Part shown: positions 1-8,474 of the stretch, in pieces | How the letters are laid out: the number at the start of each line of letters is the position of its first letter | How positions within the stretch are numbered: the stretch's first letter is position 1 | Source: Hahella sp. HN01 | GTDB taxonomy: Bacteria; Pseudomonadota; Gammaproteobacteria; Pseudomonadales; Oleiphilaceae | DNA length: 64,000 nucleotides | Direction of reading: 5' to 3' | Assembly (NCBI RefSeq): GCF_018986435.1 | Contig: NZ_JAHMIN010000019.1 | Location: 69,281 to 133,280, forward strand | The notes under the pieces: model-generated | The model's database searches: none | What the model was told of the DNA's origin: nothing | What the model saw: the letters and a program-made list of their open reading frames with translations, nothing else | Program-made: the position numbers and the translations under genes

Positions 1-1333
1 TATCCTCCACCACCAGTCCTTTATAGAGCCAGGGGTCCTGGGTCGCAACGCCGGTTGGACAGGTGTTTTTGTTACAGCGCAACGACTGCACGCACCCCAG
101 CGCGAACATCATGCCCCGCGCGCTGTTGCACAGGTCCGCGCCCAGCGCCATGGCGCGAATCATATGGAATCCAGTCATGATCTTGCCGCTGGCGATGAGG
201 CGAATATGGTCTCTCTTGCCAACGCCAACCAAAGCGTTGTTGACGAACATCCAGGCGTCCCGCGCGGGCATACCCAGTGAGTTGGAGAATTCCAGCGGCG
301 CTGCGCCAGTGCCGCCTTCACCGCCATCCACAGTGATGAAATCCGGCGTGACGCCAGTTTCCAGGATAGCTTTGCAGATGGATAAAAACTCCACCCGCCG
401 CCCCACGGAGAGTTTGAAGCCTACCGGCTTGCCTCCCGACAGCTCGCGCAAGTGAGTGATAAATTCCAGCATTTGCGTTGGATTATGAAACGCCCGGTGA
501 CGAGGCGGACTGATGACGTCCTCTCCCATGGGCACCTTGCGAATTTCCGCCAGCTCCTCATTCACCTTACAGGCAGGCAGTACGCCGCCATGTCCCGGCT
601 TGGCGCCTTGAGATAGTTTCAGCTCGATCATGCGCACTTCGTCCCGCTGCGCCATGTCTTTAAACATTTCAGGATCGAAATCGCCTGTGCGGGTGCGACA
701 TCCAAAATAGGCTGTGCCGATTTGCCAGATCAGATCGGCGCCCGCTTCCAGATGGTAGGGCGAGACCCCGCCTTCACCAGTGTTGTGGGCGAACCCGCCT
801 TTCTTGGCGCCCTTATTCAGGGCCTTGATCGCCGCCGGCGACAACGCGCCGTAACTCATCGCGCTGATGTTTAGCACCGAGGAAGAATATGGCTGTCGGC
901 ATTGCTCGCCGCCAATCACCACACGGGGCTCTTCTTTCAGAGGCTCCGTTTCTGACAGCGCATGGGCCGCCCACTCGTAGCCAACGCGATACACATCCCG
1001 TTCGGTGCCGAACGGCTTGGTTTCCAAAGCCCCCTTGGCGCGCTGGTAGACAATGGCGCGAATCTCCCGCGGAATGGGGTGCGCGTCGATATTGGATTCA
1101 ATGAAGTACTGCTGGATTTCCGGGCGAATCCGCTCCAGCCAGTAGCGGATGTGGCCAATGACAGGAAAGTTTCGCAGAATCGCGTGCTCGCTCTGCATGA
1201 CGTCATACAGACCTATGGCGATGATCGGTCCGATCAGAACCAGCAACCACCATACCGTCGGCCAGACCAGAGAAATCAAGGCCAATGCCGCCAGCAAGGC
1301 TATGGATATCTGGTAAAACCACCTTCTGATCAT
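1..1333 (-). CDS. FMN-binding glutamate synthase family protein, N-terminal part, cut by window edge
   Basis: Open from ATG at 1333 to the left edge, 444 codons without a stop. A good ribosome site (AGGGAG) precedes the ATG. The first ~50 residues form two hydrophobic segments, so the protein is probably anchored in the inner membrane. After that comes the glutamate-synthase FMN-barrel signature (GEGGVSPYH, GTAYFGCRT, KPGHGG, GGEGGTGAAP). A C-x5-C-x4-C motif typical of the 3Fe-4S cluster lies near the left edge (CVQSLRC then NKNTC). Known: stand-alone GltB-like FMN proteins without the amidotransferase domain are common and their substrate is mostly unknown. Inference: a membrane-linked iron-sulfur flavoenzyme, not a full glutamate synthase. 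The C-terminus is outside the window. Confidence 0.9.
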   Translation of the reverse strand, partial: MIRRWFYQISIALLAALALISLVWPTVWWLLVLIGPIIAIGLYDVMQSEHAILRNFPVIGHIRYWLERIRPEIQQYFIESNIDAHPIPREIRAIVYQRAKGALETKPFGTERDVYRVGYEWAAHALSETEPLKEEPRVVIGGEQCRQPYSSSVLNISAMSYGALSPAAIKALNKGAKKGGFAHNTGEGGVSPYHLEAGADLIWQIGTAYFGCRTRTGDFDPEMFKDMAQRDEVRMIELKLSQGAKPGHGGVLPACKVNEELAEIRKVPMGEDVISPPRHRAFHNPTQMLEFITHLRELSGGKPVGFKLSVGRRVEFLSICKAILETGVTPDFITVDGGEGGTGAAPLEFSNSLGMPARDAWMFVNNALVGVGKRDHIRLIASGKIMTGFHMIRAMALGADLCNSARGMMFALGCVQSLRCNKNTCPTGVATQDPWLYKGLVVED

Positions 1334-1382
1334 GCAAACGCTCCCTTTGTTTGTTAAGCGAAGATTGTCCAGGCAGACGGTT

Positions 1383-1673
1383 TTATCCGATTTCGCGCAC
1401 TTGCTCGATTTCTATCTGAATCAATTCAAGCAAACGATTGGTGAAGATGTATTGAGGAAAATAATCGTTCGTGGAAATACTGCTCATCAGAAGGGAGAAC
1501 TGGTCTTTACAGTCGTCCAGATTACTCAGTACGTTTTCAGACAAGTCCTCGGCGCTCCTTATCTCGTCAAGCTGTCTCAACTTGCAAGTGATGTACGCAG
1601 TCGCCTGCTCAGGACGACAGTCAGGCTTGCCAAGTCTGTGCCAACCTTCGTCAACCAATATCGCGTTGTTCAT
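1383..1673 (-). CDS. Hypothetical protein, 96 aa
   Basis: Small acidic protein upstream of the glutamate-synthase-like gene and on the same strand. It has no signal peptide or membrane segment and I recognise no family. The composition (many D, E, L, I) looks coding. An overlapping 135-residue frame on the other strand has a less natural composition. The ribosome site is weak (ACAGG). The 50-bp gap to the next gene allows co-transcription. Confidence 0.5.
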   Translation of the reverse strand: MNNAILVDEGWHRLGKPDCRPEQATAYITCKLRQLDEIRSAEDLSENVLSNLDDCKDQFSLLMSSISTNDYFPQYIFTNRLLELIQIEIEQVREIG

Positions 1674-1918
1674 GGCCTGTCATTCATTGGCGCCCTAACC
1701 CGGAGATTTATGTTTTCCGCCCTATCAGCCGCAGCCTGACATAAGTATATGCCCTCAGGCTTCCAAGGGGAAAGTCAGGGAACCCAATTGTAAGCTTTAC
1801 AAGATAGTTGGAAAAAGTACCGTCAAAACACAAATGCGACGCCCTTTTCCATCCGCTCCCGAGCCCGCCATCACGTCATTTTGATCAAACTCAGCCATGG
1901 CAAGGAAATTGCCGCGTC

Positions 1919-1934
1919 TATCAGGACACCCATC
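1919..1934 (+). repeat. Dispersed CAGGACACCCA element, copy 1
   Basis: The 16-mer TATCAGGACACCCATC lies 68 bp before the DJ-1/PfpI start, in sense orientation. The same 16-mer recurs exactly at 4368-4383, with variants elsewhere. The rest of the 328-bp gene-free stretch 1674-2001 shows nothing else I can name. Confidence 0.6.
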
Positions 1935-2001
1935 GTAGCGCTGGTTCGAAGACTTGGAGCCGCGCCGCCAATAAGGACAACAGAAAACGGAAGCATTCAC
2001 T

Positions 2002-2538
2002 ATGAATATCAACGAAGCCAAGGTTCTCATCATCGCCACCCACGGATTCGAGCAATCCGAGCTGGAAGTTCCCCGGGATCGACTGCGCAACGCAGGCGTC
2101 ACCGTGCATGTAGCCTCCCTGCAGACAGGCCGCATTCGAGGGTGGAGCGGGAAAGATTGGGGCGAAGAAGTCCCTGTAGATAAGACCGTACAAGACGTAG
2201 ATGTAGAGGACTACCACGCAGTGGTATTTCCCGGCGGGCAGATCAACCCTGACTTGCTGCGGGTGGAAAAGACGGTGATAGACCTGATCCATAAATTTAA
2301 CATCGCGGAAAAGCCCATCGCCGCCATCTGTCACGGCCCCTGGCTTTTAATTGAGGCGCAGATCGTCCGCGGCATTCGCGCCACCTCTTACAAGTCCATC
2401 ATCACCGACATGAAAAACGCTGGCGCGGAATGGGTGGATGAGGCCACAGTGCGCGACCGCAACATCATCACAGCCCGCCACCCGGGCGATCTCGACGCCT
2501 TTGTAAGCGCCATCAAAGACGCCCTCGCCGCGCTTTAA
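2002..2538 (+). CDS. DJ-1/PfpI family protein (YhbO-like)
   Basis: 178 residues, the usual length for the PfpI branch. The nucleophile-elbow cysteine is Cys110 in AICHGPW with His111 beside it. The family glutamate lies near residues 20-22 (SELEVP), and VVFPGG precedes the elbow. Cytosolic, no signal sequence. Known: members act as deglycases, chaperones or glyoxalase III-like enzymes in stress responses. Ribosome site GGAAG before ATG. The SPW-VKOR gene follows 41 bp downstream, and ChaB, an epimerase and heat-shock genes lie nearby, so a stress role fits. The exact reaction cannot be read from sequence. Confidence 0.92.
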   Translation: MNINEAKVLIIATHGFEQSELEVPRDRLRNAGVTVHVASLQTGRIRGWSGKDWGEEVPVDKTVQDVDVEDYHAVVFPGGQINPDLLRVEKTVIDLIHKFNIAEKPIAAICHGPWLLIEAQIVRGIRATSYKSIITDMKNAGAEWVDEATVRDRNIITARHPGDLDAFVSAIKDALAAL

Positions 2539-2579
2539 TCTCTCTCCTTCCCCCGTGAACACATAAAAGGGAGTTAGCT

Positions 2580-3971
2580 ATGCAGGAACAGATTATCCGG
2601 TCATCAACGCCATTTTCGCGTTCCATCGTACATCGCGATCAATACCGGGCCCTGCATAGCCGCAACCTGTGGGCTCATTTCATGAACATGGCCCTGGCGC
2701 TCTGGCTCATCTGTTCACCGGCGCTGCGCGACTATAGCGAGCCAGGCATGATATACAGCGATGTGATCGCGGGCTTTGCATTGCAGGTCTTCGCCGGGTT
2801 ATCCCTATCCTGGCGTTTTAGCTGGGCGCGCTGGGTTTGCGCTGTACTGGGGTTGTGGCTGATGTCGGCGCCGCTGCTATTCTGGACACCCAACGCAGCC
2901 GCCTATTTGAACGACACGCTGGTGGGCATTCTGGTTACCGGCTTCGCCATTGCATTACCGCCCTCTCCCGGGGTTTCCTCCCGAGCGGAGCTGGATGAGA
3001 CGAATATTCCACCGGGGTGGGACAGCAATCCCTCCAGCTGGTTTCAACGCCTGCCGATTATCGTCCTGGCGATGGTTGGCCTGCTGATCTCGACGTATCT
3101 GTGCGCGTATCAGTTACAACATATTCCCGATGTGTGGGAGCCGTTCTTCGCCGGCTCGCGCACTGATCCCCAAAACGGCGCGGAGGAAATCATCACCTCG
3201 TATGTGTCCGAAGCCTGGCCGGTTCCCGACGCTGGCGTGGGCGCGTTAACCTACGCGCTGGAAATCCTGTCCGGGCTGGTGGGGTCGCACAAACGCTGGC
3301 GCACCATGCCCTGGCTGGTGGCCCTGTTCGGATTCATGATTGTGCCTCTGGGCATTGTCTCCATCACCTTCATCATTATTCAGCCTATTTTGCTGGAAAC
3401 CTGGTGCGCCCTCTGCCTGATTGCGGCCACTGCGATGTTGTTGCAGATCCCCTATTCGCTGGATGAATTGGTCGCCACCGGCCAGTTTCTGTATCGACGC
3501 AAACAAGCGGGTCGCTCCCTATGGAAAGTATTTTTCCTCGGCGATGAAGACAATGGCGGACGCGTCGCGCCAGAGCCCAGCTTCGAGCAACGCCCGGCCG
3601 CCATCATAAAAGACATCGTGGGCGGGGGCGTGGGGCTGCCTTGGAATCTCGCCGTGAGCATACTCATCGGCGTGGGGTTGATGTGTACGCGGTTGCTATT
3701 CGGAACCGAAGGCGCGATGGCGGACTGGGATCACCTGATAGGATCGTTAACCATCACCGTAGCAGTGATCTCATTGACGGAGGTCGCAAGACCCGTACGT
3801 TTTTTATTGGTCCCGCTTGGCATTTGCCTACTGCTGACGCCCTTCGCCTATGGCCCAAGTCTGAACGCCTCTCTCGCCAGCTTGACTGCCGGCTTGGCGT
3901 TGATCCTGTTGAGCCTGCCGCGAGGCGATATCAGCAGGCGTTACGGTAGCTGGAATCGCTGGATGTTCTAG
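2580..3971 (+). CDS. SPW repeat - vitamin K epoxide reductase-like - SPW repeat membrane protein
   Basis: 463 residues, strongly hydrophobic, about 10-12 membrane segments. Residues ~30-125 match an SPW module (WLICSPALRDY, WLMSAPLLFW). Residues ~155-300 resemble the VKOR four-helix core with the redox motif Cys276-Ala-Leu-Cys279 after ETW. Residues ~365-455 look like a second SPW module. The periplasmic loop before PVPDAGVG has no cysteine, so the loop pair that shuttles electrons in many VKORs is missing. Start chosen after AGGGAG. Inference: an inner-membrane thiol redox protein whose partner must supply the missing cysteines. It probably shares a transcript with the DJ-1 gene. Confidence 0.82.
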   Translation: MQEQIIRSSTPFSRSIVHRDQYRALHSRNLWAHFMNMALALWLICSPALRDYSEPGMIYSDVIAGFALQVFAGLSLSWRFSWARWVCAVLGLWLMSAPLLFWTPNAAAYLNDTLVGILVTGFAIALPPSPGVSSRAELDETNIPPGWDSNPSSWFQRLPIIVLAMVGLLISTYLCAYQLQHIPDVWEPFFAGSRTDPQNGAEEIITSYVSEAWPVPDAGVGALTYALEILSGLVGSHKRWRTMPWLVALFGFMIVPLGIVSITFIIIQPILLETWCALCLIAATAMLLQIPYSLDELVATGQFLYRRKQAGRSLWKVFFLGDEDNGGRVAPEPSFEQRPAAIIKDIVGGGVGLPWNLAVSILIGVGLMCTRLLFGTEGAMADWDHLIGSLTITVAVISLTEVARPVRFLLVPLGICLLLTPFAYGPSLNASLASLTAGLALILLSLPRGDISRRYGSWNRWMF

Positions 3972-3983
3972 TCGTTAATGACG

Positions 3984-4208
3984 CTATTTACGTCGCCAAC
4001 GCCCTTCCCGCTTCACATATTTCTCTTTGACGGCAGACCATGCCACCCGACGCGCTGTTTCATCCCGAGAGACGTCGCCGCGGCGGTCTTCGGGATCTCG
4101 ATACTGATCCCAGGCATGATTGAACGCGGACAGATAGATTTCCTGCGCGTGCTTGGGCAGGACCTGGGAGACATTGTTGGGCAGTTCGCTGAGGCGGTCA
4201 TAAGGCAT
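3984..4208 (-). CDS. ChaB family protein
   Basis: 74 residues starting MPYDRLSELP and ending in a basic tail. The body (LPNNVSQVLPKHAQEIYLSAFNHAWDQY, then a Val/Ala-W-x-AVK stretch) matches the ChaB fold, a small soluble protein often beside cation transport or stress genes. The longer open frame upstream (to 4397) looks non-coding, while the chosen ATG has a strong AGGAGGGA site 6 bp upstream. Convergent with the SPW-VKOR gene, whose stop is 12 bp away. Function of ChaB proteins is poorly defined; I claim only the family. Confidence 0.85.
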   Translation of the reverse strand: MPYDRLSELPNNVSQVLPKHAQEIYLSAFNHAWDQYRDPEDRRGDVSRDETARRVAWSAVKEKYVKREGRWRRK

Positions 4209-4367
4209 TCTCCATCCCTCCTTGAAACTTTTCCCGGCGAGCCTCCTGGATGACGCCAGCCGGATACAGACGTTGCCGAGGGTGACGACGCAAGACGTCC
4301 GTCTCTTCCAAGCATCAAAATTCAGGCCAGATTGTCCAGCCCGGCGTGCAAGTCTGCCTTGTCGCCT

Positions 4368-4557
4368 TATCAGGACACCCATCTTAACCTCATACACTCA
4401 AACCGCTTTATATGGACACCCACCCGTTCCGCTCCTTTATCGGCGCTTTTCAATGCGACCGTAATCTCGAAGCTATCAGGACACCCATTATTTTATTCAG
4501 ACACCCACAACAACGCCCCATCGCATCCACGCCACCGTCTTACCAGGACACCCACTT
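4368..4557 (+). repeat. Cluster of five CAGGACACCCA elements
   Basis: Direct copies at 4368-4383 (TATCAGGACACCCATC), 4409-4425 (TATATGGACACCCACCC), 4474-4489 (TATCAGGACACCCATT), ~4496-4510 (TTCAGACACCCACAA) and 4541-4557 (TACCAGGACACCCACTT). Start-to-start spacing is irregular (41, 65, 22 and 45 bp). They fill the 496-bp gene-free gap 4209-4704 between the ChaB start and the epimerase, all pointing toward the epimerase. Unequal spacing and short units argue against CRISPR. The family may be a REP-like or leader element; no transposase is present here. Confidence 0.6.
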
Positions 4558-4704
4558 TAGACTGGCACGGCCCTTGTATCAGATAACGGACAAGGCGGTC
4601 GTTTTCCCGGGCGTTGTTCAGTCCGTAGCCAGCGCCTCACCCACGCAGTTTGCATAAGGAAGCGGTCGCATCACTCATCAGATAAAGGAACGTTGGAAAG
4701 AGTC

Positions 4705-5811
4705 ATGTCGGATACTACAAACACCTCAACACAACCGCTGGTCATCGTCACCGGTTCGGCTGGCGATATCGGGTCCAGTCTCATTCTTACCTTGACGGGA
4801 AAGTATCAGGTTATCGGTATGGATCGTGAAGAAACTCCTCTCGCGGATCACAGCTACACTCTGGACCTGACTTCCCCGGATGACGTCAAGAAAACCTTCG
4901 ACGCCTTTCGGGAGAAATTTGGCCGTCACATCGCCGCAGTTTTTCATTTGGCCGCGTATTTCGATTTCACCGGGGAAGATTCCCCGCTCTACGAGGAAGT
5001 CAACGTGAACGGCGCACGTAATCTCATGGCGGCGTTGCAGAATTTCTACGTGGAGCGCTTCATCTACTCCAGCACCATGCTGGTCCACCGCGCCAGCGAA
5101 CCTGATGGCGCGCCCATCACCGAGGAGACGCCCCTGGACCCGGATTGGGTGTATCCCGAATACAAAACCAAAGCGGAGATCATCATCAAGGAGAATGCCG
5201 GCGCCATGCCCTACAGCATCCTGCGTCTCGCCGGTCTGTATGACGACAAGCAGGCCGCGCCGGTCCTGTCGCAGCAGATCGCGCGTATCTATGAGAAGGA
5301 TCTGGAAAGCCATTTGTATCCCGGCGACACTGACGCCGGTCAGGCCTATGTGCACCGCCAGGATTTGATGCAGGCGTTTTTGAAGACATTACAACGCCGC
5401 CGCGATCTGCCCAAAGAAAACATCATGTTGATTGGCGAAGACCGCGCCGTGAGTTATGGCGAATTGCAGGATCGAATTGGCGAGTTGATTCACGGCAAGG
5501 AACACTGGCGCACCCTGCGCGTTCCCAAGCCCGTGGCCAAGGCCGGCGCCTGGGTGGAGGAAAAGGCCGAGCCGATTATTCCCGACAGCATCGATAAAGG
5601 TGAGAAGCCTTTCATCAAGCCGTTTATGGTGGATATGTCATCCGATCATTATGAGCTGGATGTCAGCCGCGCCGCCGACCTTCTCGACTGGAAACCGCGG
5701 CACGCCCTGTACGATGACTTGGAGAAGCTGATCGCCAACCTGAAGAAAGATCCTCAAGGCTGGTATAAAGCCAACGACGTTACCCTGCCGGAGTCTCTCA
5801 AGGCATCTTAA
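4705..5811 (+). CDS. NAD(P)-dependent epimerase/dehydratase (extended SDR)
   Basis: 368 residues. The N-terminal Rossmann motif TGSAGDIGSS binds the nucleotide, and a YPEYK sequence supplies the Tyr-x3-Lys catalytic pair. A downstream GDTDAGQAYVHRQDL stretch is typical of the substrate-binding half of extended SDRs. Cytosolic. I place the start at ATG 4705 after GGAAAG; an in-frame TTG at 4693 is possible. The substrate (nucleotide sugar or other) cannot be told. A good terminator follows. The long leader carries the CAGGACACCCA cluster. Confidence 0.88.
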   Translation: MSDTTNTSTQPLVIVTGSAGDIGSSLILTLTGKYQVIGMDREETPLADHSYTLDLTSPDDVKKTFDAFREKFGRHIAAVFHLAAYFDFTGEDSPLYEEVNVNGARNLMAALQNFYVERFIYSSTMLVHRASEPDGAPITEETPLDPDWVYPEYKTKAEIIIKENAGAMPYSILRLAGLYDDKQAAPVLSQQIARIYEKDLESHLYPGDTDAGQAYVHRQDLMQAFLKTLQRRRDLPKENIMLIGEDRAVSYGELQDRIGELIHGKEHWRTLRVPKPVAKAGAWVEEKAEPIIPDSIDKGEKPFIKPFMVDMSSDHYELDVSRAADLLDWKPRHALYDDLEKLIANLKKDPQGWYKANDVTLPESLKAS

Positions 5812-5852
5812 TCGTTTAGGCTAAGCGCTTGATTGCGCGTTAAAAATCACTC

Positions 5853-5880
5853 CCTCGCCGGTCACTCCGGCGAGGTTTTC
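5853..5880 (+). terminator. Rho-independent terminator after the epimerase
   Basis: Perfect 9-bp stem CCTCGCCGG / CCGGCGAGG with a 5-nt loop, followed by TTTTC. Confidence 0.85.
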
Positions 5881-6050
5881 ATTTGTCTGAACGCTCACTA
5901 GATATACAACTTTGCTTTCAATACAGACTCTCACCTATCCGCCATTTGGCCGCCTTCCCTTGAAATACAAGCCAATTACACTTGACATCAATCCTATCAT
6001 GCCTTTTAATTCGACTTGCTTATACTTGCATTTCAGCTCAGGTGTTGCAT

Positions 6051-6293
6051 ATGGATACGCAGTCTCAAAAATCTCCCCGCCAACTCGCCGAAGAGGCGAT
6101 TCAGCGTTATCGCTCTGAATATCTGACCGACCTCGAAAAGTGGTCCGAAGAGGAACCGGTGATGTTAGGCGCTACCCCAGCCGCCAAAGAGCAAAGACGC
6201 TACAAGCAGCTGTCCCTGAAAGAGATCAGCCGCCTGATGGATCAATCATCCATGGAGTATCAGCTCAAGCGCATGAAGTCCCGGGGTTGGTGA
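6051..6293 (+). CDS. Hypothetical protein, 80 aa
   Basis: Starts MDTQSQKSPRQLAEEAI and is rich in charged residues (helical prediction likely throughout). No signal peptide, no family I recognise. The frame is open 69 bases further upstream but that part looks like leader DNA. AGGT lies 6 bp before the chosen ATG. It stands alone between a terminator and the convergent heat-shock gene. Likely a small cytosolic, possibly nucleic-acid or protein-binding factor, but this is a guess. Confidence 0.6.
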   Translation: MDTQSQKSPRQLAEEAIQRYRSEYLTDLEKWSEEEPVMLGATPAAKEQRRYKQLSLKEISRLMDQSSMEYQLKRMKSRGW

Positions 6294-6340
6294 AGGCGCC
6301 GGGGCGTTCGATCGCACGCCAGCGCCTTCCGCTCCCGTTT

Positions 6341-6946
6341 TCATCCCGTATTTTTCGGGATGGTAATAACGATTTCCTTGCCTTTGTTATTGATCGTCAT
6401 CCCTGACTCAATCACCGGATCAGACAACGTCATGGATTGAGAAAACTGACTGGCGGACACGGTTTTTCCCGCCAAGCCGCCGGAGCTGGTCTCGCTCTCA
6501 CTTCTTACCTTGCCGGAGATTTTTAGCGTATCCCCATCCAGGTCCGCGTTCAGCTCCACCTTCTCCCCTTCTGGAACCGTCACCGTGACCTTGTACTCTT
6601 TAGCGTTCTCATTCACGTCAATGTTCGGTCCCGGCGATGACAATCCAAAGCCCTGCAGGCTGAAAGTCGAGTTGCCCGGCGCCATATGTTTCATGATCTC
6701 ATCCATGCGCTTCTGCATTTCCGCAAACTGTCCGCTGGGGTCCCAATTATCCGACCAGGGGTCCCAGTTTTTGGGCCAGGGATCAGGCGCTGCACTCAAG
6801 GGGAGATTGACGTTGGGCGTAGTCCGCGCCTCCAGGGCGGCAACTTTCTGATTCAGTTCCCAGGTGTAATAACCCAGGCCCGCTATCGCCGCCAATCCCA
6901 CACCAGCGGCGACGCCGAGTAATGTCTTTTGGGTTTTGCTTTGCAT
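6341..6946 (-). CDS. Membrane-anchored small heat-shock (Hsp20) protein
   Basis: 201 residues. An N-terminal membrane segment (residues ~9-27, LLGVAAGVGLAAIAGLGYY) is followed by a short coil and then a Trp-rich linker with repeated DPW/NWD units (residues ~55-70). An alpha-crystallin-like domain follows (~105-200), including NIDVNENAKEYKVTVTVP and the closing IVITIPK, the I-x-I motif that docks in oligomers. Most Hsp20 proteins are soluble; the anchor suggests it guards the inner membrane or periplasm. Strong GGGAGGT site. Third in a run of three Hsp20 genes. Confidence 0.85.
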   Translation of the reverse strand: MQSKTQKTLLGVAAGVGLAAIAGLGYYTWELNQKVAALEARTTPNVNLPLSAAPDPWPKNWDPWSDNWDPSGQFAEMQKRMDEIMKHMAPGNSTFSLQGFGLSSPGPNIDVNENAKEYKVTVTVPEGEKVELNADLDGDTLKISGKVRSESETSSGGLAGKTVSASQFSQSMTLSDPVIESGMTINNKGKEIVITIPKNTG

Positions 6947-7110
6947 GTTAATGACCTCCCTAGTTGATCAGAGGCCCTTACGTCTGGGTCGTCATGACGA
7001 CTTCATGGCGGCGAACAGAGAGGCCGGGCCTCGTCGCCGGAGGCGGACCTCATAAGGCCCGCCCCGGTGCAGTGAAAAATGAGTGGTTAGGCTACAAATG
7101 CATAGCCAGG

Positions 7111-7704
7111 TTACGAGTGAATAGCGATACGTTTCACCTCCTTGGCGTCCGGTTCGCGCCGGGGAATCTCCAGCTTGAGCACGCCGTTTTTGAGTTGCGC
7201 ATGAATGTCTTCCACATTGGCGTCGTTCGGCAGCGATAACGTGCGCTGAAACGCGCCGTAGCTGCGCTCAATGCGGTAAAACTGTTTGTCCTTACTCTCG
7301 CTCGTCTCTTCTTTGTGTCCACGAATCAATAGCTGATCGCCTTTTACCTCTATGGACAAATCCGACTCCGACAAGCCCGGGACATCCAGGGCGATTTCAT
7401 AGCGCTTTTCATCGCCGGACACGTCGATCAAAGGCCGGTACTCCCGGCTCGCGCCAAGGCGTTCAAGGGGCGACGCCCCGCGCCGGGAAAGCATGGACGG
7501 CATACCAAAAGCGCTGAACACATCGTCGAACAGCCGATCCATTTCCTGATGCAAACGCAGCAGCGAGTCCGCGCCGGACGCTGTAGCCGGCGGGTTCACG
7601 CCGGCCGCCGCGTCTTGTCGGGATATCGGTAGTTGTTCACGCCGTTCCTGACGTTCATCCTCGTGTTTAAACCAGTTCCAGGGATTGAGTTTGTTCAGTT
7701 TCAT
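7111..7704 (-). CDS. Hsp20/alpha-crystallin small heat-shock protein
   Basis: 197 residues from ATG 7704, chosen because GGAGGAACGG lies just upstream. The N-terminal ~70 residues are charged and variable; the alpha-crystallin domain (~90-190) has YRPLIDVSGDEKRYEI, DVPGL, IRGHK and a C-terminal LKLEIPRRE. Known: ATP-independent holdases forming oligomers in the cytosol. It lies 112 bp after the IbpA-like gene on the same strand. A GGCGCCG/CGGCGCC hairpin (7780-7806) sits in the gap without a T-tract, perhaps affecting message stability. Confidence 0.92.
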   Translation of the reverse strand: MKLNKLNPWNWFKHEDERQERREQLPISRQDAAAGVNPPATASGADSLLRLHQEMDRLFDDVFSAFGMPSMLSRRGASPLERLGASREYRPLIDVSGDEKRYEIALDVPGLSESDLSIEVKGDQLLIRGHKEETSESKDKQFYRIERSYGAFQRTLSLPNDANVEDIHAQLKNGVLKLEIPRREPDAKEVKRIAIHS

Positions 7705-7815
7705 CTTCCGTTCCTCCACATAAAGTCATGCATCACAGGCAACCAAAAGTACTGACAATGTCTTGCACCGGACTGCTGCGGCGCCGACACAACGGACGCC
7801 GGCGCCGCTCCGCCA

Positions 7816-8307
7816 TCAGGCCGCTTCGTTGGCGGCGTCAGGCTTTTTCTCAGACTCTGCGCCGCTTTCATGCTCCAGCAAACGCCCACCATCGTTGATC
7901 GCAATCTGCTTGGGCTTCATCGACTCAGGAATGTTCTGTTTCAGCGTAATCGTCAGCAGGCCATTACTGAGCGAGGCGTCTTTCACCTCCACGTACTGAG
8001 CCAGATTGAATGAGCGCTCGAATGTCCGTCCCGGGATGCCCTGATACAGATAATTGCGGGAGGCGTCCTGCTCCTTGCGGCCGCGCACGGTCAGTACGTT
8101 TTTCTCCACAGTGATATCAAGCTCGCTACGTGCAAAGCCCGCCACGGCCAAGGTGATGGCGTATTGGTTCTCTTGCAACGCTTCGATGTTGTAGGGCGGA
8201 TAAGCGGGCGAGTCGGTCTCGCCGGTGAGCGCGCGATCAATCAACGACGCCAGTCGTTCAAAGCCGACGCTGTTGCGATAAAGTGGGGTTAAGTCGATTG
8301 AGTTCAT
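7816..8307 (-). CDS. IbpA-like small heat-shock protein
   Basis: 163 residues. It has the IbpA-type N-terminus (MNSIDLTPLYRNSVGFERL), the family order YNIEAL...YAITLAVAGF, and the closing LTITLKQNIPE with an I/L-x-I/L-type anchor. The tail is acidic and disordered. Known role: binding of aggregating proteins for DnaK/ClpB. Start at 8307 after GGAGGATATACA. A sigma-32-like promoter lies upstream, and the gene probably heads the heat-shock run. Confidence 0.93.
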   Translation of the reverse strand: MNSIDLTPLYRNSVGFERLASLIDRALTGETDSPAYPPYNIEALQENQYAITLAVAGFARSELDITVEKNVLTVRGRKEQDASRNYLYQGIPGRTFERSFNLAQYVEVKDASLSNGLLTITLKQNIPESMKPKQIAINDGGRLLEHESGAESEKKPDAANEAA

Positions 8308-8377
8308 TGTATATCCTCCGCTTTGAAGCAATATAAACAAAGTCAAAAGACCAAGGGGCTATCCTTGGCGTTTACCA

Positions 8378-8405
8378 ATTTATGGTCGGAACGCAACTTT
8401 TCAAG
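8378..8405 (-). promoter_or_regulatory. Candidate sigma-32 heat-shock promoter
   Basis: Read on the minus strand: CTTGAA (8405-8400), 12 bases, then GACCATAAA (8388-8380). The sigma-32 consensus is CTTGAA and CCCCAT-T with a 13-17 bp spacer, so this is a near match with a slightly short spacer. It lies ~75 bp upstream of the IbpA-like start. A CCAAGG/CCTTGG inverted repeat (8351-8368) lies in the leader. Confidence 0.5.
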
Positions 8406-8474
8406 CGTGGATTTTGTGACAATTTGGACAGGTTTTAAGCGACGTCAGAAAGGAGTGCGAGCAGCACAGCGAAG

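Noticed and set aside
1332-1739. A 135-codon plus-strand frame
   Set aside because: Overlaps the 5' end of the glutamate-synthase-like gene and the better minus-strand 96-aa frame.
2885-2896. GGACACCCA inside the SPW-VKOR gene
   Set aside because: A core match without the flanking TATCA; codon-driven coincidence, unlike the leader copies.
4368-4557. CRISPR array
   Set aside because: Units are only ~14 bp, spacing is irregular and no cas gene is near.
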